Notes: a model not told the origin generated them from the sequence alone. Numbered from the stretch's first letter, positions 1 to 10,070 are shown. The stretch is 32,766 nucleotides of DNA from Acidimicrobiia bacterium (GCA_024763085.1 JANTGE010000006.1:1-32766), one strand, 5' to 3'. Numbers and translations are program-made.

Positions 1-822
1 ATCGGCGAGTTCTATGAAACCCATGGCCCCGTGATATTTCCGCAAGCCCCGCTTTCGTTTCCCCGCACCCGTGAAGACCTGAGGGAGCTCATCAGCCGGG
101 TCGGCACCCAGGCGGCCATGTTTGGCTCCAACCCCGAACTGGGCAACGCCCGCTACTCACCGGCCGGCATCGAATCGGCGCTGCAGGAACGGTTCGGTGA
201 CACTCACCTGTCTGACGCGATCGTCGAAGTGGTGGTCACGTCCTACGACGTCCGTTCATCTGAACCGGTGCTATTCCGTTCGGCCGACGCCCGACAGAAC
301 CCGGATGAGGACTACCTGATGCGAGACGTCGCCCGAGCCACCTCTGCAGCTCCCACCGCGTTCCCGCCGCTGCGCCTCCCCACGGCCGATGGGTCCTACC
401 GGATCTTGATCGACGGCGGTGTTTTCGCCAACAACCCGTCGATGATCGGCTACGCGGAGGCAATGCAGATGGCAGGCTGGCGGGGCATCCGGGTGAAGAG
501 CCTGCAGATCGTGTCGGTCGGCACAGGGATGCCGGCACCCCAAAGCGTCGACTACGAGGAGTTCGTCACCCGATCGTGGTTCCGCCTGGCCGAGGACATC
601 TTCCAGGCGGCCAACCGCGGCCAGGCCGGCCTCTACGATTCGCTGCTGCACTCCCTCCTCGACACTCACTACACCCGGTTTCAGATCGAACTGCCGCCGG
701 AGGCGAGCTTCGACATGGACGACGTGTCAGAGCGGAACATCAAGGCGCTCCGCGCTGCAGGTGACGAGCTCGTGCATACCCGCCTCGACGACATCACGCG
801 CTTGGCGAAGGAGCTCCAATAG
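1..822 (+). CDS. Patatin-like phospholipase, 5'-truncated by the window edge
   Basis: Frame is open from base 1 to TAG at 820-822. Contains the patatin catalytic-Asp motif DGGVFANNPS and a SVGTG stretch. The GXSXG nucleophile would lie upstream of the window. Confidence 0.8.
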   Translation: MGEFYETHGPVIFPQAPLSFPRTREDLRELISRVGTQAAMFGSNPELGNARYSPAGIESALQERFGDTHLSDAIVEVVVTSYDVRSSEPVLFRSADARQNPDEDYLMRDVARATSAAPTAFPPLRLPTADGSYRILIDGGVFANNPSMIGYAEAMQMAGWRGIRVKSLQIVSVGTGMPAPQSVDYEEFVTRSWFRLAEDIFQAANRGQAGLYDSLLHSLLDTHYTRFQIELPPEASFDMDDVSERNIKALRAAGDELVHTRLDDITRLAKELQ

Positions 823-2725
823 CGCGCAGGAACGCTTCAGCGGTGTGTCGAGAGGTTGTCACCGGGATCGGCGGCAACGACTGCAACAGCACCCTCCCGT
901 AGCGTCGTTTCATGAGTCGGGAGTCGAGCAACGCAATGACCCCACGGTCATCGACGGTTCTGATCAGTCGTCCGGCTCCCTGCGCCAGCAGGGTCGCAGC
1001 GTGCGGCACGTCGACCGTCATGAACGCCGACCGTCCTTCCTTCTCGGCGGCTTCCCTGCGCGCTTGCCACAACGGGTCGTCTGGACGGGGAAACGGCAGC
1101 TTGTCTACGACCACCAATTCGAGGGCCCGCCCGGGGATGTCGAGCCCTTCCCAGAAACCCATCGTCGCCACCAGCACCGAAGTCTCCTCGCCGGCGAACC
1201 GTTCGACGAGCCGCCGCTTCGGAAGGTCGCCCTGGGCGAGCACCTCATAGGCGATGTTCTCTCGAAGATGCTCGGCAATGGCTTCGAGCATGCGAAAGCT
1301 GGTGGTCAATACGAGCGCCCGACCCCCGGCCGCTTCAACGAGGTGTTCGATCTCGGAGAGAGCTCTGTCCAGGTAGTCGGGCGACCGGGGCTCCGGTAGC
1401 CGCGCGGCGACGTACACCTTGGCCTGGGCAGGAAAGTCGAACGGGGATGCCACCCGTACGGCACGGTGTTCGACCTGATCGAGGCCGAGACGATGCACCG
1501 TCGATTCGAGCGATCCCGCCAGGGACAGCGTGGCACTGGTGAAGATCGCCGGGGTCCTCGACAACAAGTGATCGGCCAGGAGTGAGCCGACTCTGATCGG
1601 CGCCACTTCCAGAGCGGAGGTCGCGCCGTCGCGTTGGATCCACGACACGTACCCTTCGGGTGCCTCCACCGCCCACGCGGCGTCTCCCGCGAGGTGGCCG
1701 GCGAGGCGGAGCACGCGGGCCCGGGCCCCAAGGCCCCCTGGTGAGGTCGGTTCGAGGTCTCTGACCGCCTTGGCCACCTCCCCCACTTTCGACGCCAGCG
1801 TCGAGAAGGCCGACCCGAGCTGGTCGCCGCCGACTCGCCCAGGTCGGGCATCGGCAAGGGTTCGCTGGACTGCTCTGGCCGCTTCGCCCAGCGCCCGAGC
1901 CGGCGCCGTCGAACCGCCGTGCGTTTTCAGAAACCGATCGGCCGCCCGCTGCACCTGCCAGACACGCCCTTCGGTGAGTTCAACGCCAAGGGAGGACGAC
2001 AGACTGTCTTCGAGTTTGTGGGCTTCGTCGAACACGACGAGGTCATGTTCGGGAAGCAGCGCCCCGTCCATCGCCAAGTCGTTGCCGTAGAGGTGATGGT
2101 TGACGACGACGATGTCGGCTCCGGCGGCTCTGTCGAGGGCATCCATGGCGAAGCAGTTGCCTCCCTGGGGACAGTCGTCGCGACCCGGACACTCCATGCC
2201 GGAGACGGATACCGACTCCCACAGTCCCTCGGGGAGGCGGTCAGGGAGGTCGTCTCGATCGCCGGTCGGGTGGACGTCGGCCCACTCGGCGAGCAGCTGC
2301 AGATCCTCCGGGAGGTCGTAGTCGAGCCCTTCGAGTGTGGCCTGCTGAGCGAACACCCCTTCGGCTTCGAGACGCTCAACGAGCTTCGAGCGACACAGGT
2401 AGTTCTGACGGCCTTTGACGACAGCCCAGGACACCTCACGATCGAGCGTTTCGGCAAGGAACGGCAGATCCTTGGTCGCCAACTGGTCCTGGAGGCTCTT
2501 CGTGGCGGTCGCGACCACGACTTTGCGTCCGCTTTCGATGGCCGGCACGAGATAGCCGAACGACTTCCCGGTGCCGGGACCCGCCTCAATGACCAGGTGC
2601 CGTTCTTCATCGATGGCTTCGGCGACTTCGCGAACCATCGCCACTTGACCGTCGCGACGCTCGCCACCGGGTTTGGCGGCGACGACGCGGTCGAGGGCGG
2701 TTTCGGAAAGATCGGCGAGGGACAC
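794..2725 (-). CDS. dinG: ATP-dependent helicase, DinG/XPD family with Fe-S cluster cysteines
   Basis: Walker A EAGPGTGKSFGYLVPAIE, DEAH box VVFDEAHKLED, four Cys between motifs (YLCRSK, MECPG, DDCPQ, GNCFAM), C-terminal QGAGRLIRT. Start set at GTG 2725 rather than the longer ORF start at 2917, which overlaps the neighbouring gene. Confidence 0.88.
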   Translation of the reverse strand: MSLADLSETALDRVVAAKPGGERRDGQVAMVREVAEAIDEERHLVIEAGPGTGKSFGYLVPAIESGRKVVVATATKSLQDQLATKDLPFLAETLDREVSWAVVKGRQNYLCRSKLVERLEAEGVFAQQATLEGLDYDLPEDLQLLAEWADVHPTGDRDDLPDRLPEGLWESVSVSGMECPGRDDCPQGGNCFAMDALDRAAGADIVVVNHHLYGNDLAMDGALLPEHDLVVFDEAHKLEDSLSSSLGVELTEGRVWQVQRAADRFLKTHGGSTAPARALGEAARAVQRTLADARPGRVGGDQLGSAFSTLASKVGEVAKAVRDLEPTSPGGLGARARVLRLAGHLAGDAAWAVEAPEGYVSWIQRDGATSALEVAPIRVGSLLADHLLSRTPAIFTSATLSLAGSLESTVHRLGLDQVEHRAVRVASPFDFPAQAKVYVAARLPEPRSPDYLDRALSEIEHLVEAAGGRALVLTTSFRMLEAIAEHLRENIAYEVLAQGDLPKRRLVERFAGEETSVLVATMGFWEGLDIPGRALELVVVDKLPFPRPDDPLWQARREAAEKEGRSAFMTVDVPHAATLLAQGAGRLIRTVDDRGVIALLDSRLMKRRYGRVLLQSLPPIPVTTSRHTAEAFLRAIGAPSPSA

Positions 2726-2765
2726 CAGGGCATCGTACCGAATGCCCCCACCGTCGGGAAGCCGC

Positions 2766-3251
2766 CTAGAAGATGAGGCCGAGGAAGAAGCGGAGCGCCA
2801 CGAGAACCAGCCAGCCGACCAGGAGGGTGCCGATGGCTTTTCCGGTGGACACGTCGAGGCCTTCCCTGGCTGCCACCACGGCTGCCACCAGCGACCAGAC
2901 GGCTCCGATCCAGCCAAGGAACGGGATGATCCCTAGCGCCTGCGGCGCCTGGGCATAGCCGAGCACCCGCAGCATCTCTCCGGTGTCGGTGGTCGCTCCG
3001 AAGAAGGACGTGCCGATCCAGGCGGTGAGCCCTGCCCAGATGAACCAGCCGGCAAGCCCTGCAATCGCACTCACGATGAAGGTGGAGAAGAACCCTTGCG
3101 AGCCTGGGGTTCCCCAGGCGGTACCAATGGCCGACAGAATCGACACGATGAGCACCAGCACCGCTGCTCTTGCCGTGTAGGACTCGTCGTGTTCGATGGT
3201 GTTGTAGAAGTCGACGTCGAGTTTCGCCGCACGCCAGGCATCCTGCAGCAT
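2766..3251 (-). CDS. Yip1-family multi-pass membrane protein
   Basis: 161 aa, several hydrophobic segments, N-terminal soluble segment followed by a Yip1-like pattern (GEMLRVLGYAQAPQALGIIPFLGWIGAVWSLV). Confidence 0.65.
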   Translation of the reverse strand: MLQDAWRAAKLDVDFYNTIEHDESYTARAAVLVLIVSILSAIGTAWGTPGSQGFFSTFIVSAIAGLAGWFIWAGLTAWIGTSFFGATTDTGEMLRVLGYAQAPQALGIIPFLGWIGAVWSLVAAVVAAREGLDVSTGKAIGTLLVGWLVLVALRFFLGLIF

Positions 3252-3278
3252 GGTTGCTCCTTTCGCTCCTCTGTCAGC

Positions 3279-5630
3279 CTACAGGGACCGTTCCCGCACC
3301 ACGGTGGCGATGTCGATCTGCTGGACGGCCTTCAACACGGGACGCTGGGAGAAGAACGCCGCTACGAGCACCGCCAGCACGGTGAACAGGTACGTAGTGG
3401 GACGGATGTACAGGTCCCACTTGAACAGGTCGCTCGAGTAGGTGGCGAGCCCTTCGAGAGCGAACACGTAGCCGAACAGCAAACCGGGAACGACGCCGAT
3501 GAGGGTGAGCAGCACGTTTTCGCCGGTGATGAGCCGTGAGATCGTCCATCGGGCGACGCCACCGGCACGCATCATGGCAATCTCCGACGAGCGCTCGGCG
3601 ATGTTTGCCGAGATCGTGTTGTAGATGAGCGCGAACGCCATCACGCCGCCGAGCGCCAGCATGATGCCGATGAACACGTAGAACAGCCCCATGTACTGGT
3701 CGGCCATCGCCTCGAGAGCGCGGGCGTCGATGAACGCACCGACGTAGGGCAGCTCACCGAACCGGTCGCGCATCGCCTCCCGGTCGACACCGGGTGTGAA
3801 CTGCACATAGACGGTGTTGGCGACGTCACCAACTCCCAGTTCGGCGGCGAGCCGGGAGCGGTTCACGTAGGCGAACGTCCCGAGTGGTTCGTGCACGAAG
3901 CCGGCAACCGGCAGCGTGAACGAGCCGGCGTCGGTGCTGATGGTGACCTCGTCGCCGACCGACACCCCGAGGAGGTCGCGCAACGAGTCGCCAAGATAGA
4001 CCCCGTCGTCGGGCAACGGTTTCACGTCTCCATCGATGATGAACTGGTGCATCTTCGTGGTCTGGTCGAACGCGACGAGCTCGGTGTGGTACTGGTCGGC
4101 GTTCGACCTGACGGTCGCCGGCAGGTCCGCCACCGGCTCGGCCAAGGCGACCCCATCGAGACCCTGGAGTTCGTCCAGAATGCTCGAGTCGACCGGCACG
4201 GTGAGGTACAGCTGGGCGTCCTGCCGGTTCACCTGGTGGAACTGACGGTCGAGCAGCACTTGGATGGAGTCGAGCATCGCCCAGAACGTCAGTACGAGGG
4301 TCACCGCGAGCACAACCCCGACGATGGTCGAGATGGTCCGGTTGCGGTTGCGACCGACGCCGCGGATCACCATCTTCCACCGGGCGGGAAGGCGTCGGAG
4401 CGGAGGGAGGATCCGCTCTGCCAGCGACATGCGCCCTTTGCCCGGCGGCACGAACCCGCGCATGGCGGTAGCGGGCGAGATCTTGGCGGCGCGCATCGCC
4501 GGTGCCAACGCAGACACCGCCCCGGCGACGAGTCCGAAGACGACTCCGATCGCAAGGGTGGAAGCGCGCACGTGAATGATGGTGATGGGGATGTCGATGG
4601 CTCCCGTGTAGAGGCGACTGATTTCACCGCCGAGAAGCAGTCCGAGGGGGGCGCCGATGATGGCTCCGAGGCCTCCGGCGAGCAGCCCGAAGCGCAGGTA
4701 GTGGCCGAAGACGTCGCGCTTGCTGAAGCCGCTGGCCATGAGCAGCCCGATCTGACCGCGCTGCGACAGGACGAGACGGGTGAGCAGCACATAGGTGGCC
4801 ATTCCGGCTGCGGCGAGGAACAGCAACGGGAACATCACCGACATCTCCTGGAAACCGGCCAGGTCTTCACTGAGAGCAGCGTTCGACGGTAGGTCGGCCA
4901 AAGTGGTCGTGTCGAGGGCACCATGCTGCACGGCCGCGGCCTTCACCTCTTCGTCGAGCGCAGCCCGGTCGGCGTCTGGTCGGTAGTGAACCAGCACCTG
5001 TCGCTGTGCAACGGTCGCCGGTACGCCTCCCAGCGCGTCTTCTGGCGCGAACAGGACGCCGAAGTCGTCGAAGGACGGGATGATCTGCTGTCGACTCGGC
5101 GCGGGCCACAGGTACTCGGCTGAAGCGGCGACCCCGGCGACCGGTACCCGGAACCATCCGGTGGGGCCGAGCACCTCGATGGTGTCGCCGGGTTCGAGTT
5201 TGAAATGTCCCGCCATGTGCTGTTCGACGAGCACTTCGGTGCCCGAGCCGAGATAGGAGCCGTCGAGCACGAGCACCTGGTCGACGGGCGGCTGTTCGCC
5301 AACCGGCATGCCGATCAGTCGGCCAAGCATCTTGTGGTGACCGTCGATCCTGACGGGAACGTCGGCGACGGTGCGGGTGGAGACCGCGTCGATCCCGTCG
5401 ATCTGTTGCACATCGGCGACGATCGCGTCGATGTCGCCGCCGGTGATGGTCATGTCGGCGGTGTTGAGGAGGTCGAACATGTGGTCGTAGGAAGCTTGGA
5501 GGTTGAGGAACGCGTCATACGACCCGCCGAAGAGGGCGATGCCGAGCACGATCGTGACGACGACGGCGATGAACTGCCCTCGCCGGTTTGCCAGGTCGCG
5601 TCGCAGCTTCCGGTCGAGGATGCTCACCAC
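3279..5630 (-). CDS. ABC transporter permease with two FtsX-like domains (MacB/DevC type)
   Basis: 783 aa, N-terminal TM then a large extracytoplasmic region and two FtsX-type TM bundles. The stop region overlaps the neighbouring ATPase gene. Confidence 0.85.
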   Translation of the reverse strand: MVSILDRKLRRDLANRRGQFIAVVVTIVLGIALFGGSYDAFLNLQASYDHMFDLLNTADMTITGGDIDAIVADVQQIDGIDAVSTRTVADVPVRIDGHHKMLGRLIGMPVGEQPPVDQVLVLDGSYLGSGTEVLVEQHMAGHFKLEPGDTIEVLGPTGWFRVPVAGVAASAEYLWPAPSRQQIIPSFDDFGVLFAPEDALGGVPATVAQRQVLVHYRPDADRAALDEEVKAAAVQHGALDTTTLADLPSNAALSEDLAGFQEMSVMFPLLFLAAAGMATYVLLTRLVLSQRGQIGLLMASGFSKRDVFGHYLRFGLLAGGLGAIIGAPLGLLLGGEISRLYTGAIDIPITIIHVRASTLAIGVVFGLVAGAVSALAPAMRAAKISPATAMRGFVPPGKGRMSLAERILPPLRRLPARWKMVIRGVGRNRNRTISTIVGVVLAVTLVLTFWAMLDSIQVLLDRQFHQVNRQDAQLYLTVPVDSSILDELQGLDGVALAEPVADLPATVRSNADQYHTELVAFDQTTKMHQFIIDGDVKPLPDDGVYLGDSLRDLLGVSVGDEVTISTDAGSFTLPVAGFVHEPLGTFAYVNRSRLAAELGVGDVANTVYVQFTPGVDREAMRDRFGELPYVGAFIDARALEAMADQYMGLFYVFIGIMLALGGVMAFALIYNTISANIAERSSEIAMMRAGGVARWTISRLITGENVLLTLIGVVPGLLFGYVFALEGLATYSSDLFKWDLYIRPTTYLFTVLAVLVAAFFSQRPVLKAVQQIDIATVVRERSL

Positions 5631-6328
5631 TCCACCTCCTCGGGGGTGAGTGGCCGTTCGTTGCGCTGGATGGAGGCAATCGACCCGGAGTGCAGGCGAA
5701 TCACCCGGTCTCCCATGCCGCCGATGGCCGTGTTGTGGGTGACGAGCAGCACGGTCCGGTGGTGCACATCGGAGACTTCCCGGAGCTTGGCGAGCACCTG
5801 CCGCCCGGTGTCGAGGTCGAGCGATCCGGTCGGCTCGTCGACGAGCAGGATGGGTGGCTCCTTCACCATGGCACGGGCAATGGCGACCCGTTGTTGCTCT
5901 CCGCCGGAAAGCATGCCGGGGAAGTGGTCGGCCCGGTCGGCAAGCCCGACGACGGCGAGCGCCTGGAGGCTGTCATCGTGATTCTTTCCGACGAGTTCGG
6001 CCATGAGCTGGACGTTCTCGAGAGCGGTGAGGGTCGGAATGAGATTGAAGAACTGGAAGACGAATCCGACGTGGGCGCGGCGAAACTCGGTTCGCTCGTC
6101 TTCGCTCATGGTTGTCAAGTCGATCCCGTCGACGACGAGCGATCCTGAGGTGGGTTCTTCGATGGCGCCGACGAGGTTGAGCATGGTGGTCTTGCCCGAC
6201 CCGCTCGGGCCGAGCACGACGATGAACTCACCCTGCTCGACTTCGAGGTCGATGCCTTTCAACGCGTGGACGGCGGTAGGTCCTTCGCCGTAGGTCTTCG
6301 ATACGTCTCGTAGTTGGACAACGCTCAC
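5624..6328 (-). CDS. ABC transporter ATP-binding protein (LolD/MacB type)
   Basis: Walker [10 protein letters not shown], signature [14 protein letters not shown], Walker [13 protein letters not shown]. Start GTG at 6328 overlaps the TetR stop by 4 nt (GTGA). Confidence 0.9.
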   Translation of the reverse strand: MSVVQLRDVSKTYGEGPTAVHALKGIDLEVEQGEFIVVLGPSGSGKTTMLNLVGAIEEPTSGSLVVDGIDLTTMSEDERTEFRRAHVGFVFQFFNLIPTLTALENVQLMAELVGKNHDDSLQALAVVGLADRADHFPGMLSGGEQQRVAIARAMVKEPPILLVDEPTGSLDLDTGRQVLAKLREVSDVHHRTVLLVTHNTAIGGMGDRVIRLHSGSIASIQRNERPLTPEEVEW

Positions 6329-6897
6329 GGTGTCTCCTTCGTGGCAGCTCGTAAGAGGGTTCTGATCGATTCGAGAGCGGGTTCGATGTCGAGGTCGGGG
6401 TCGGCGAGCCGATAGAGGAACAGCCCGTCCAAGATCGCTCCCAGCAGGAGGCCGACGCCCTCGGGGTGGTCGACGCCGGCCGCCCGTCCGGCTTCGGTGA
6501 GAACACCCAGATACCCTTTCCAGATTTCGATGATCCAGGCGCGGACTTCGTCGTTCCTGCTCGCCTGCCTCACCGCTTCGAGGGTGACGACCGTTGCCGT
6601 CGAGTGAGCACCGGACTCCAGCAGCCACGAGGCGATACGGTCGGCGAGTTCCTCGGCGTTGCGGACGGTGAGCAGCGCGGCGGCGGACTCGTCCATCTCC
6701 GACGTGAGCACGAACTCGGCGGCGGCTCGCAGCAGGGCGTCTCGGGTCCCGAAGTAGTAGTGGATGAGCGCGTTGTTGACCCCGGCCCGTTTGGCGATGG
6801 CCCGGGTGGTGACCCGGTCCCAGCCCTGCTCGGCGATGAGTTCGCCGGCGGCGGCGAGAATCTTCTCCCTGGTCCCTTCACCATCTGCTTTAGGCAT
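6325..6897 (-). CDS. TetR-family transcriptional regulator
   Basis: N-terminal HTH: REKILAAAGELIAEQGWDRVTTRAIAKRAGVNNALIHYYFGTRDALL. Start could be 6897 (MPKADGEG) or 6915 (MLKFGHMPK). Confidence 0.9.
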   Translation of the reverse strand: MPKADGEGTREKILAAAGELIAEQGWDRVTTRAIAKRAGVNNALIHYYFGTRDALLRAAAEFVLTSEMDESAAALLTVRNAEELADRIASWLLESGAHSTATVVTLEAVRQASRNDEVRAWIIEIWKGYLGVLTEAGRAAGVDHPEGVGLLLGAILDGLFLYRLADPDLDIEPALESIRTLLRAATKETP

Positions 6898-6906
6898 ATG
6901 CCCAAA
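6889..6906. promoter_or_regulatory. Near-perfect 18-bp palindrome, candidate TetR operator
   Basis: TTTAGGCATATGCCCAAA: perfect 10-bp core GGCATATGCC, arms symmetric except one base pair. Lies over the tetR start codon and in the divergent tetR/azlC interval. Confidence 0.45.
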
Positions 6907-6931
6907 CTTTAGCACCGGCTACGCTCCCCCG

Positions 6932-7615
6932 ATGCATCGCCCGACCTTCCTCGAAGGCGTTCGAGATCTGACCCCGATCTTGCTCGGGGTAGTGCCGTTC
7001 GGGCTGATCGCCGGCATCGCCGCGGTCTCCGCCGGCCTGACGCCGTTCCACGGCGTCGGCATGTCGCTCATCGTGTTCGCCGGAGCCGCGCAGTTGGCTG
7101 CCCTCGACCTCATCGGCAACGCCGCCCCGGCGCTCGTCGTCATTGCCACGGCGCTGATCATCAATACCCGGTTTGTCATGTATTCGGCTTCCTTGGCGCC
7201 GTACTTCCAGGAAGCCTCGACGCCTCAAAAGGTGGCGGCGTCGTATCTGCTCACCGATCAGGCGTACGCCTTCTCGATCAACCGGTTCACGTCTAGACAG
7301 GAACCGACACGAGTTCGCATGAGCTACTACTTGGGGGCCGCGTTGACGTTGTGGGTCACCTGGCAGGTTTCGACGGCTGCCGGCGCGTTTCTGGGCGCGG
7401 CGGTGCCGGAGGCCTGGTCCCTGGACTTCGCTATTCCCCTGGTGTTCATCGCGCTTTTGGTTCCGGCGATCCGCGACCGGGCCGACGCCGGAGCTGCTGC
7501 CACCGCGGCGATCCTGGCGGTTCTGCTTGTTGGCTTGCCGTACAACCTCGGGCTTCCCCTGGCCGCTACCGCCGGCATCATCGCCGGCATTGCTGTCGAA
7601 CGGGTGGTCCCGTGA
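6932..7615 (+). CDS. azlC: AzlC-family branched-chain amino acid exporter large subunit
   Basis: MHRPTFLEGVRDLTPILLGVVPFGLIAGIAAVSAGL... is a typical AzlC N-terminus, followed by multiple TM segments and a small AzlD-like gene. Confidence 0.85.
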   Translation: MHRPTFLEGVRDLTPILLGVVPFGLIAGIAAVSAGLTPFHGVGMSLIVFAGAAQLAALDLIGNAAPALVVIATALIINTRFVMYSASLAPYFQEASTPQKVAASYLLTDQAYAFSINRFTSRQEPTRVRMSYYLGAALTLWVTWQVSTAAGAFLGAAVPEAWSLDFAIPLVFIALLVPAIRDRADAGAAATAAILAVLLVGLPYNLGLPLAATAGIIAGIAVERVVP

Positions 7616-7929
7616 GCGGCTCGGCGGCGTGGGCCGTCTTCGCGATCATCGGAGCAGGCACGCTGGTGTTGCGCGGCGCGATGATCGTGCTGTGGGGCCG
7701 ACTGTCGGCGATCCCGCCGACCGTCGAGCGGGGCCTTCGTTTCATCCCGCCGGCGGTGTTGGCCGCGCTCGTGCTGCCCGCCTTGCTGGTGTCCGACGGA
7801 GTGTTCACGGTGGGACCGCGGCTCGTCGCCGGGACGGTGGCGATCGTCGTCGCGTGGAGAACCAGGAACGTGCTGGCAACGATCGGCGTCGGCATGGTGG
7901 TGCTGTGGATCGTGCAGGCTCTGACGTGA
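7612..7929 (+). CDS. azlD: AzlD-family small subunit
   Basis: GTG start at 7612 overlaps the azlC stop (GTGA). About 105 aa, hydrophobic: MSGSAAWAVFAIIGAGTLVLRGAMIVLWGRLSAIPPTVERGLRFIPPAVLAALVLPALL. Confidence 0.85.
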   Translation: MSGSAAWAVFAIIGAGTLVLRGAMIVLWGRLSAIPPTVERGLRFIPPAVLAALVLPALLVSDGVFTVGPRLVAGTVAIVVAWRTRNVLATIGVGMVVLWIVQALT

Positions 7930-8930
7930 ACGAACGGCCATCGACCGCAATCCGCCTGGGGTTCTGGTTGCTGCTGGGCATGCTTTCGACGGCATCGGCG
8001 GAGGTCACCGTGTCGTCGCAGGTCGCCCCGTTCTTCACCCCTCACGGATGGCTGCTCGTGTTCCCGGTGTACCTGCTGCACATCCTGGTCCTTGGCTACT
8101 TCGTGGTGGTGCGGTTTCGCCCGACGGTGGCCCTCGTGTGGAGCGGGGGGATCCTGTTCGGCATGTATGAGTTTCTGATCACGAAGGTGATCTGGAATCC
8201 CCCGTGGACGGACAGTCCCCTCATGATCGCCGGGGTAGCCATCCCCGAGTTCGTAACCTTGGCGCTCTTCTACCACGCGTTCTTTGCGTTCCTGTTGCCG
8301 CTGTGGGTTGCCGAACGGACGATGACGACGTCACGAAGCGTGCCGCTGCCGGTGTTCCTGTCCAGGTTCCTTCAGGGTTCAGGGGCATGGTTGCTGCCCG
8401 CGGCATGGGGCCTCGTGTTGGGGGCGACCGCCGGGATTCGTATCTGGCTGTCGCTGGCAAGTTTCGGTGTCGTGGCAGGCGCGATGTGGTGGTGGCGCCG
8501 CCGTGGCCTCGCTCGTTGGACCCTCGCCGACCTGATGCCGCAGCACCGTGAGGCACGGTGGCTGATCGCCGGCCTCGCCGCGTTGTATGTCGCCACGACA
8601 GTGGCGCTTCGACCGGAGGCGCTCCCTGACCCGGTCGGTTGGGTGAGCCTGACTGTCCTCTATGTCGTCTTCATCTGGCTGTTCGTGCGGGTTTCGAAGC
8701 GTCCGGCGGCGCCAACGTTCGAGCCGGTGCTCCGTTATCGGCCGATGCTGATCGGCGGTCTCGTCGGCGTCGGACTCGGAGTACTTGTGTCTGGCTCTGT
8801 CGGCCCGGTGCTCACGATCCTGCTCATCTGGGGTGGCGGCGGGATCTTTGGTCTTGTCATGCTCGCAACCGTGCTTCGAACGGCAAGACGGTCACTTGGG
8901 AGCGACGCCGGGGCCGGCCAGGAGTTTTGA
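7926..8930 (+). CDS. Multi-pass integral membrane protein of unknown function
   Basis: GTG start at 7926 overlaps the azlD stop (GTGA). Many TM segments, no family motif recognised. Confidence 0.7.
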   Translation: MNERPSTAIRLGFWLLLGMLSTASAEVTVSSQVAPFFTPHGWLLVFPVYLLHILVLGYFVVVRFRPTVALVWSGGILFGMYEFLITKVIWNPPWTDSPLMIAGVAIPEFVTLALFYHAFFAFLLPLWVAERTMTTSRSVPLPVFLSRFLQGSGAWLLPAAWGLVLGATAGIRIWLSLASFGVVAGAMWWWRRRGLARWTLADLMPQHREARWLIAGLAALYVATTVALRPEALPDPVGWVSLTVLYVVFIWLFVRVSKRPAAPTFEPVLRYRPMLIGGLVGVGLGVLVSGSVGPVLTILLIWGGGGIFGLVMLATVLRTARRSLGSDAGAGQEF

Positions 8931-8936
8931 GGTCGG

Positions 8937-9692
8937 CTACACGACCGAGGCGTCGAAGACCGCCGACATGTCTCTGAGGCGCAACATGGCGGCGACGCTC
9001 GATGGGCGGCCCACCCAGACATGCACCGGCATCCCTAGTTCGAGGCGGTCTTCGAGCCAGTCCATGTCGTCCATGGGCACCCGGACGCAGCCATTGGACG
9101 CCGGTTGGGGGCGAGCAATCCTGCTGCCGTGGATGGCGTAGCCGCCGATGAAGTACCACGGCCGGTAGATGGGCCCGTAGGAGCCGTGGCGCCATCCGGC
9201 GACGTGTCGGATAAGTTCGAAGTCGCCGACCGGGGTGTGTGCCCCGCCGGACCGTCGCCCAAGCCGTTCGTAGGTGTCGCCGCGGCCGGAGACGATCGGG
9301 AAGACAGCGGCGAGTTCGCCGTCTTCGATCAGAAACATGACCTGGCGGTATAGGTCCACTTCGATCCGGTCAGGCTCCCCTGTCCGGTCCGGCAGGTCGT
9401 AGCCGTAGCGTTGCAGGCCTCGCAGGTTGTCCCAGTCGTCCCGGGACCATCGATTGGTACGTTCGGCGCCGACGGTCTTGTGAAACGCCATGATGGCGTC
9501 CTGGAGGTTCTTCCCGTCGATGCCGTCGATCGGGCCGCGGTAGAAGCCGGCTTCGGCGAGCGCCTGCTGAATGCGGACGGTGCCGTCGATGTCGGGGCTG
9601 TCGGTTGCCGCCTGCGCCGCCGGGGCCAAGAAGGCCACGGCGAGTGCGGCGATGAGTAGGAGTGCCGGAATTCGGCGCGTTGCAATAGTCAT
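8937..9692 (-). CDS. L,D-transpeptidase (YkuD domain), secreted
   Basis: Signal peptide RRIPALLLIAALAVAFLAPAAQA; catalytic motif HGSRIARPQPASNGCVRVP; N-terminal peptidoglycan-binding-like segment. Start chosen at ATG 9692. Confidence 0.85.
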   Translation of the reverse strand: MTIATRRIPALLLIAALAVAFLAPAAQAATDSPDIDGTVRIQQALAEAGFYRGPIDGIDGKNLQDAIMAFHKTVGAERTNRWSRDDWDNLRGLQRYGYDLPDRTGEPDRIEVDLYRQVMFLIEDGELAAVFPIVSGRGDTYERLGRRSGGAHTPVGDFELIRHVAGWRHGSYGPIYRPWYFIGGYAIHGSRIARPQPASNGCVRVPMDDMDWLEDRLELGMPVHVWVGRPSSVAAMLRLRDMSAVFDASVV

Positions 9693-9791
9693 GGTTTCTC
9701 GAAAGTCGGGGGATGTCACGAATGTGACGGCGCAAGTGTAAGCAGACACCGCCGGCAAGGAGCAATTCGCCGATGGCCCGCCGAGCGGTTG

Positions 9792-9980
9792 CTATCTCAA
9801 TGTGCCGACCAGCAACAGCGCCAGCAGGACGACTGCTGCCACGAGGGCGATCGCCGCAACAGCGTCGCCGAGCCGGCTCCTCCGGAGCCGTACGACCAGG
9901 ACTCTGATCTGTTGATCAATGGGGACGTCCGACACCTCGGCACTCGGCCCGTGACCGGCCTCCACGGCTTGCTCCCCCAT
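9792..9980 (-). CDS. Small protein with a C-terminal transmembrane helix
   Basis: 62 aa, ends DAVAAIALVAAVVLLALLLVGTLR. GGAGAG a few nt upstream of ATG could serve as an RBS. Confidence 0.4.
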   Translation of the reverse strand: MGEQAVEAGHGPSAEVSDVPIDQQIRVLVVRLRRSRLGDAVAAIALVAAVVLLALLLVGTLR

Positions 9981-10070
9981 CCACTCTCCAGTCGCGCCTG
10001 CTGTCCCGTGGCAACACCCCGCCGGTTACGCTCCATCACGAGACCGACGCTGAAAGCGGACCCGCCACGT

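Noticed and set aside
1919-2776. Long plus-strand ORF of 285 aa
   Set aside because: Antisense to dinG, no recognisable domain, typical shadow ORF in high-GC DNA.
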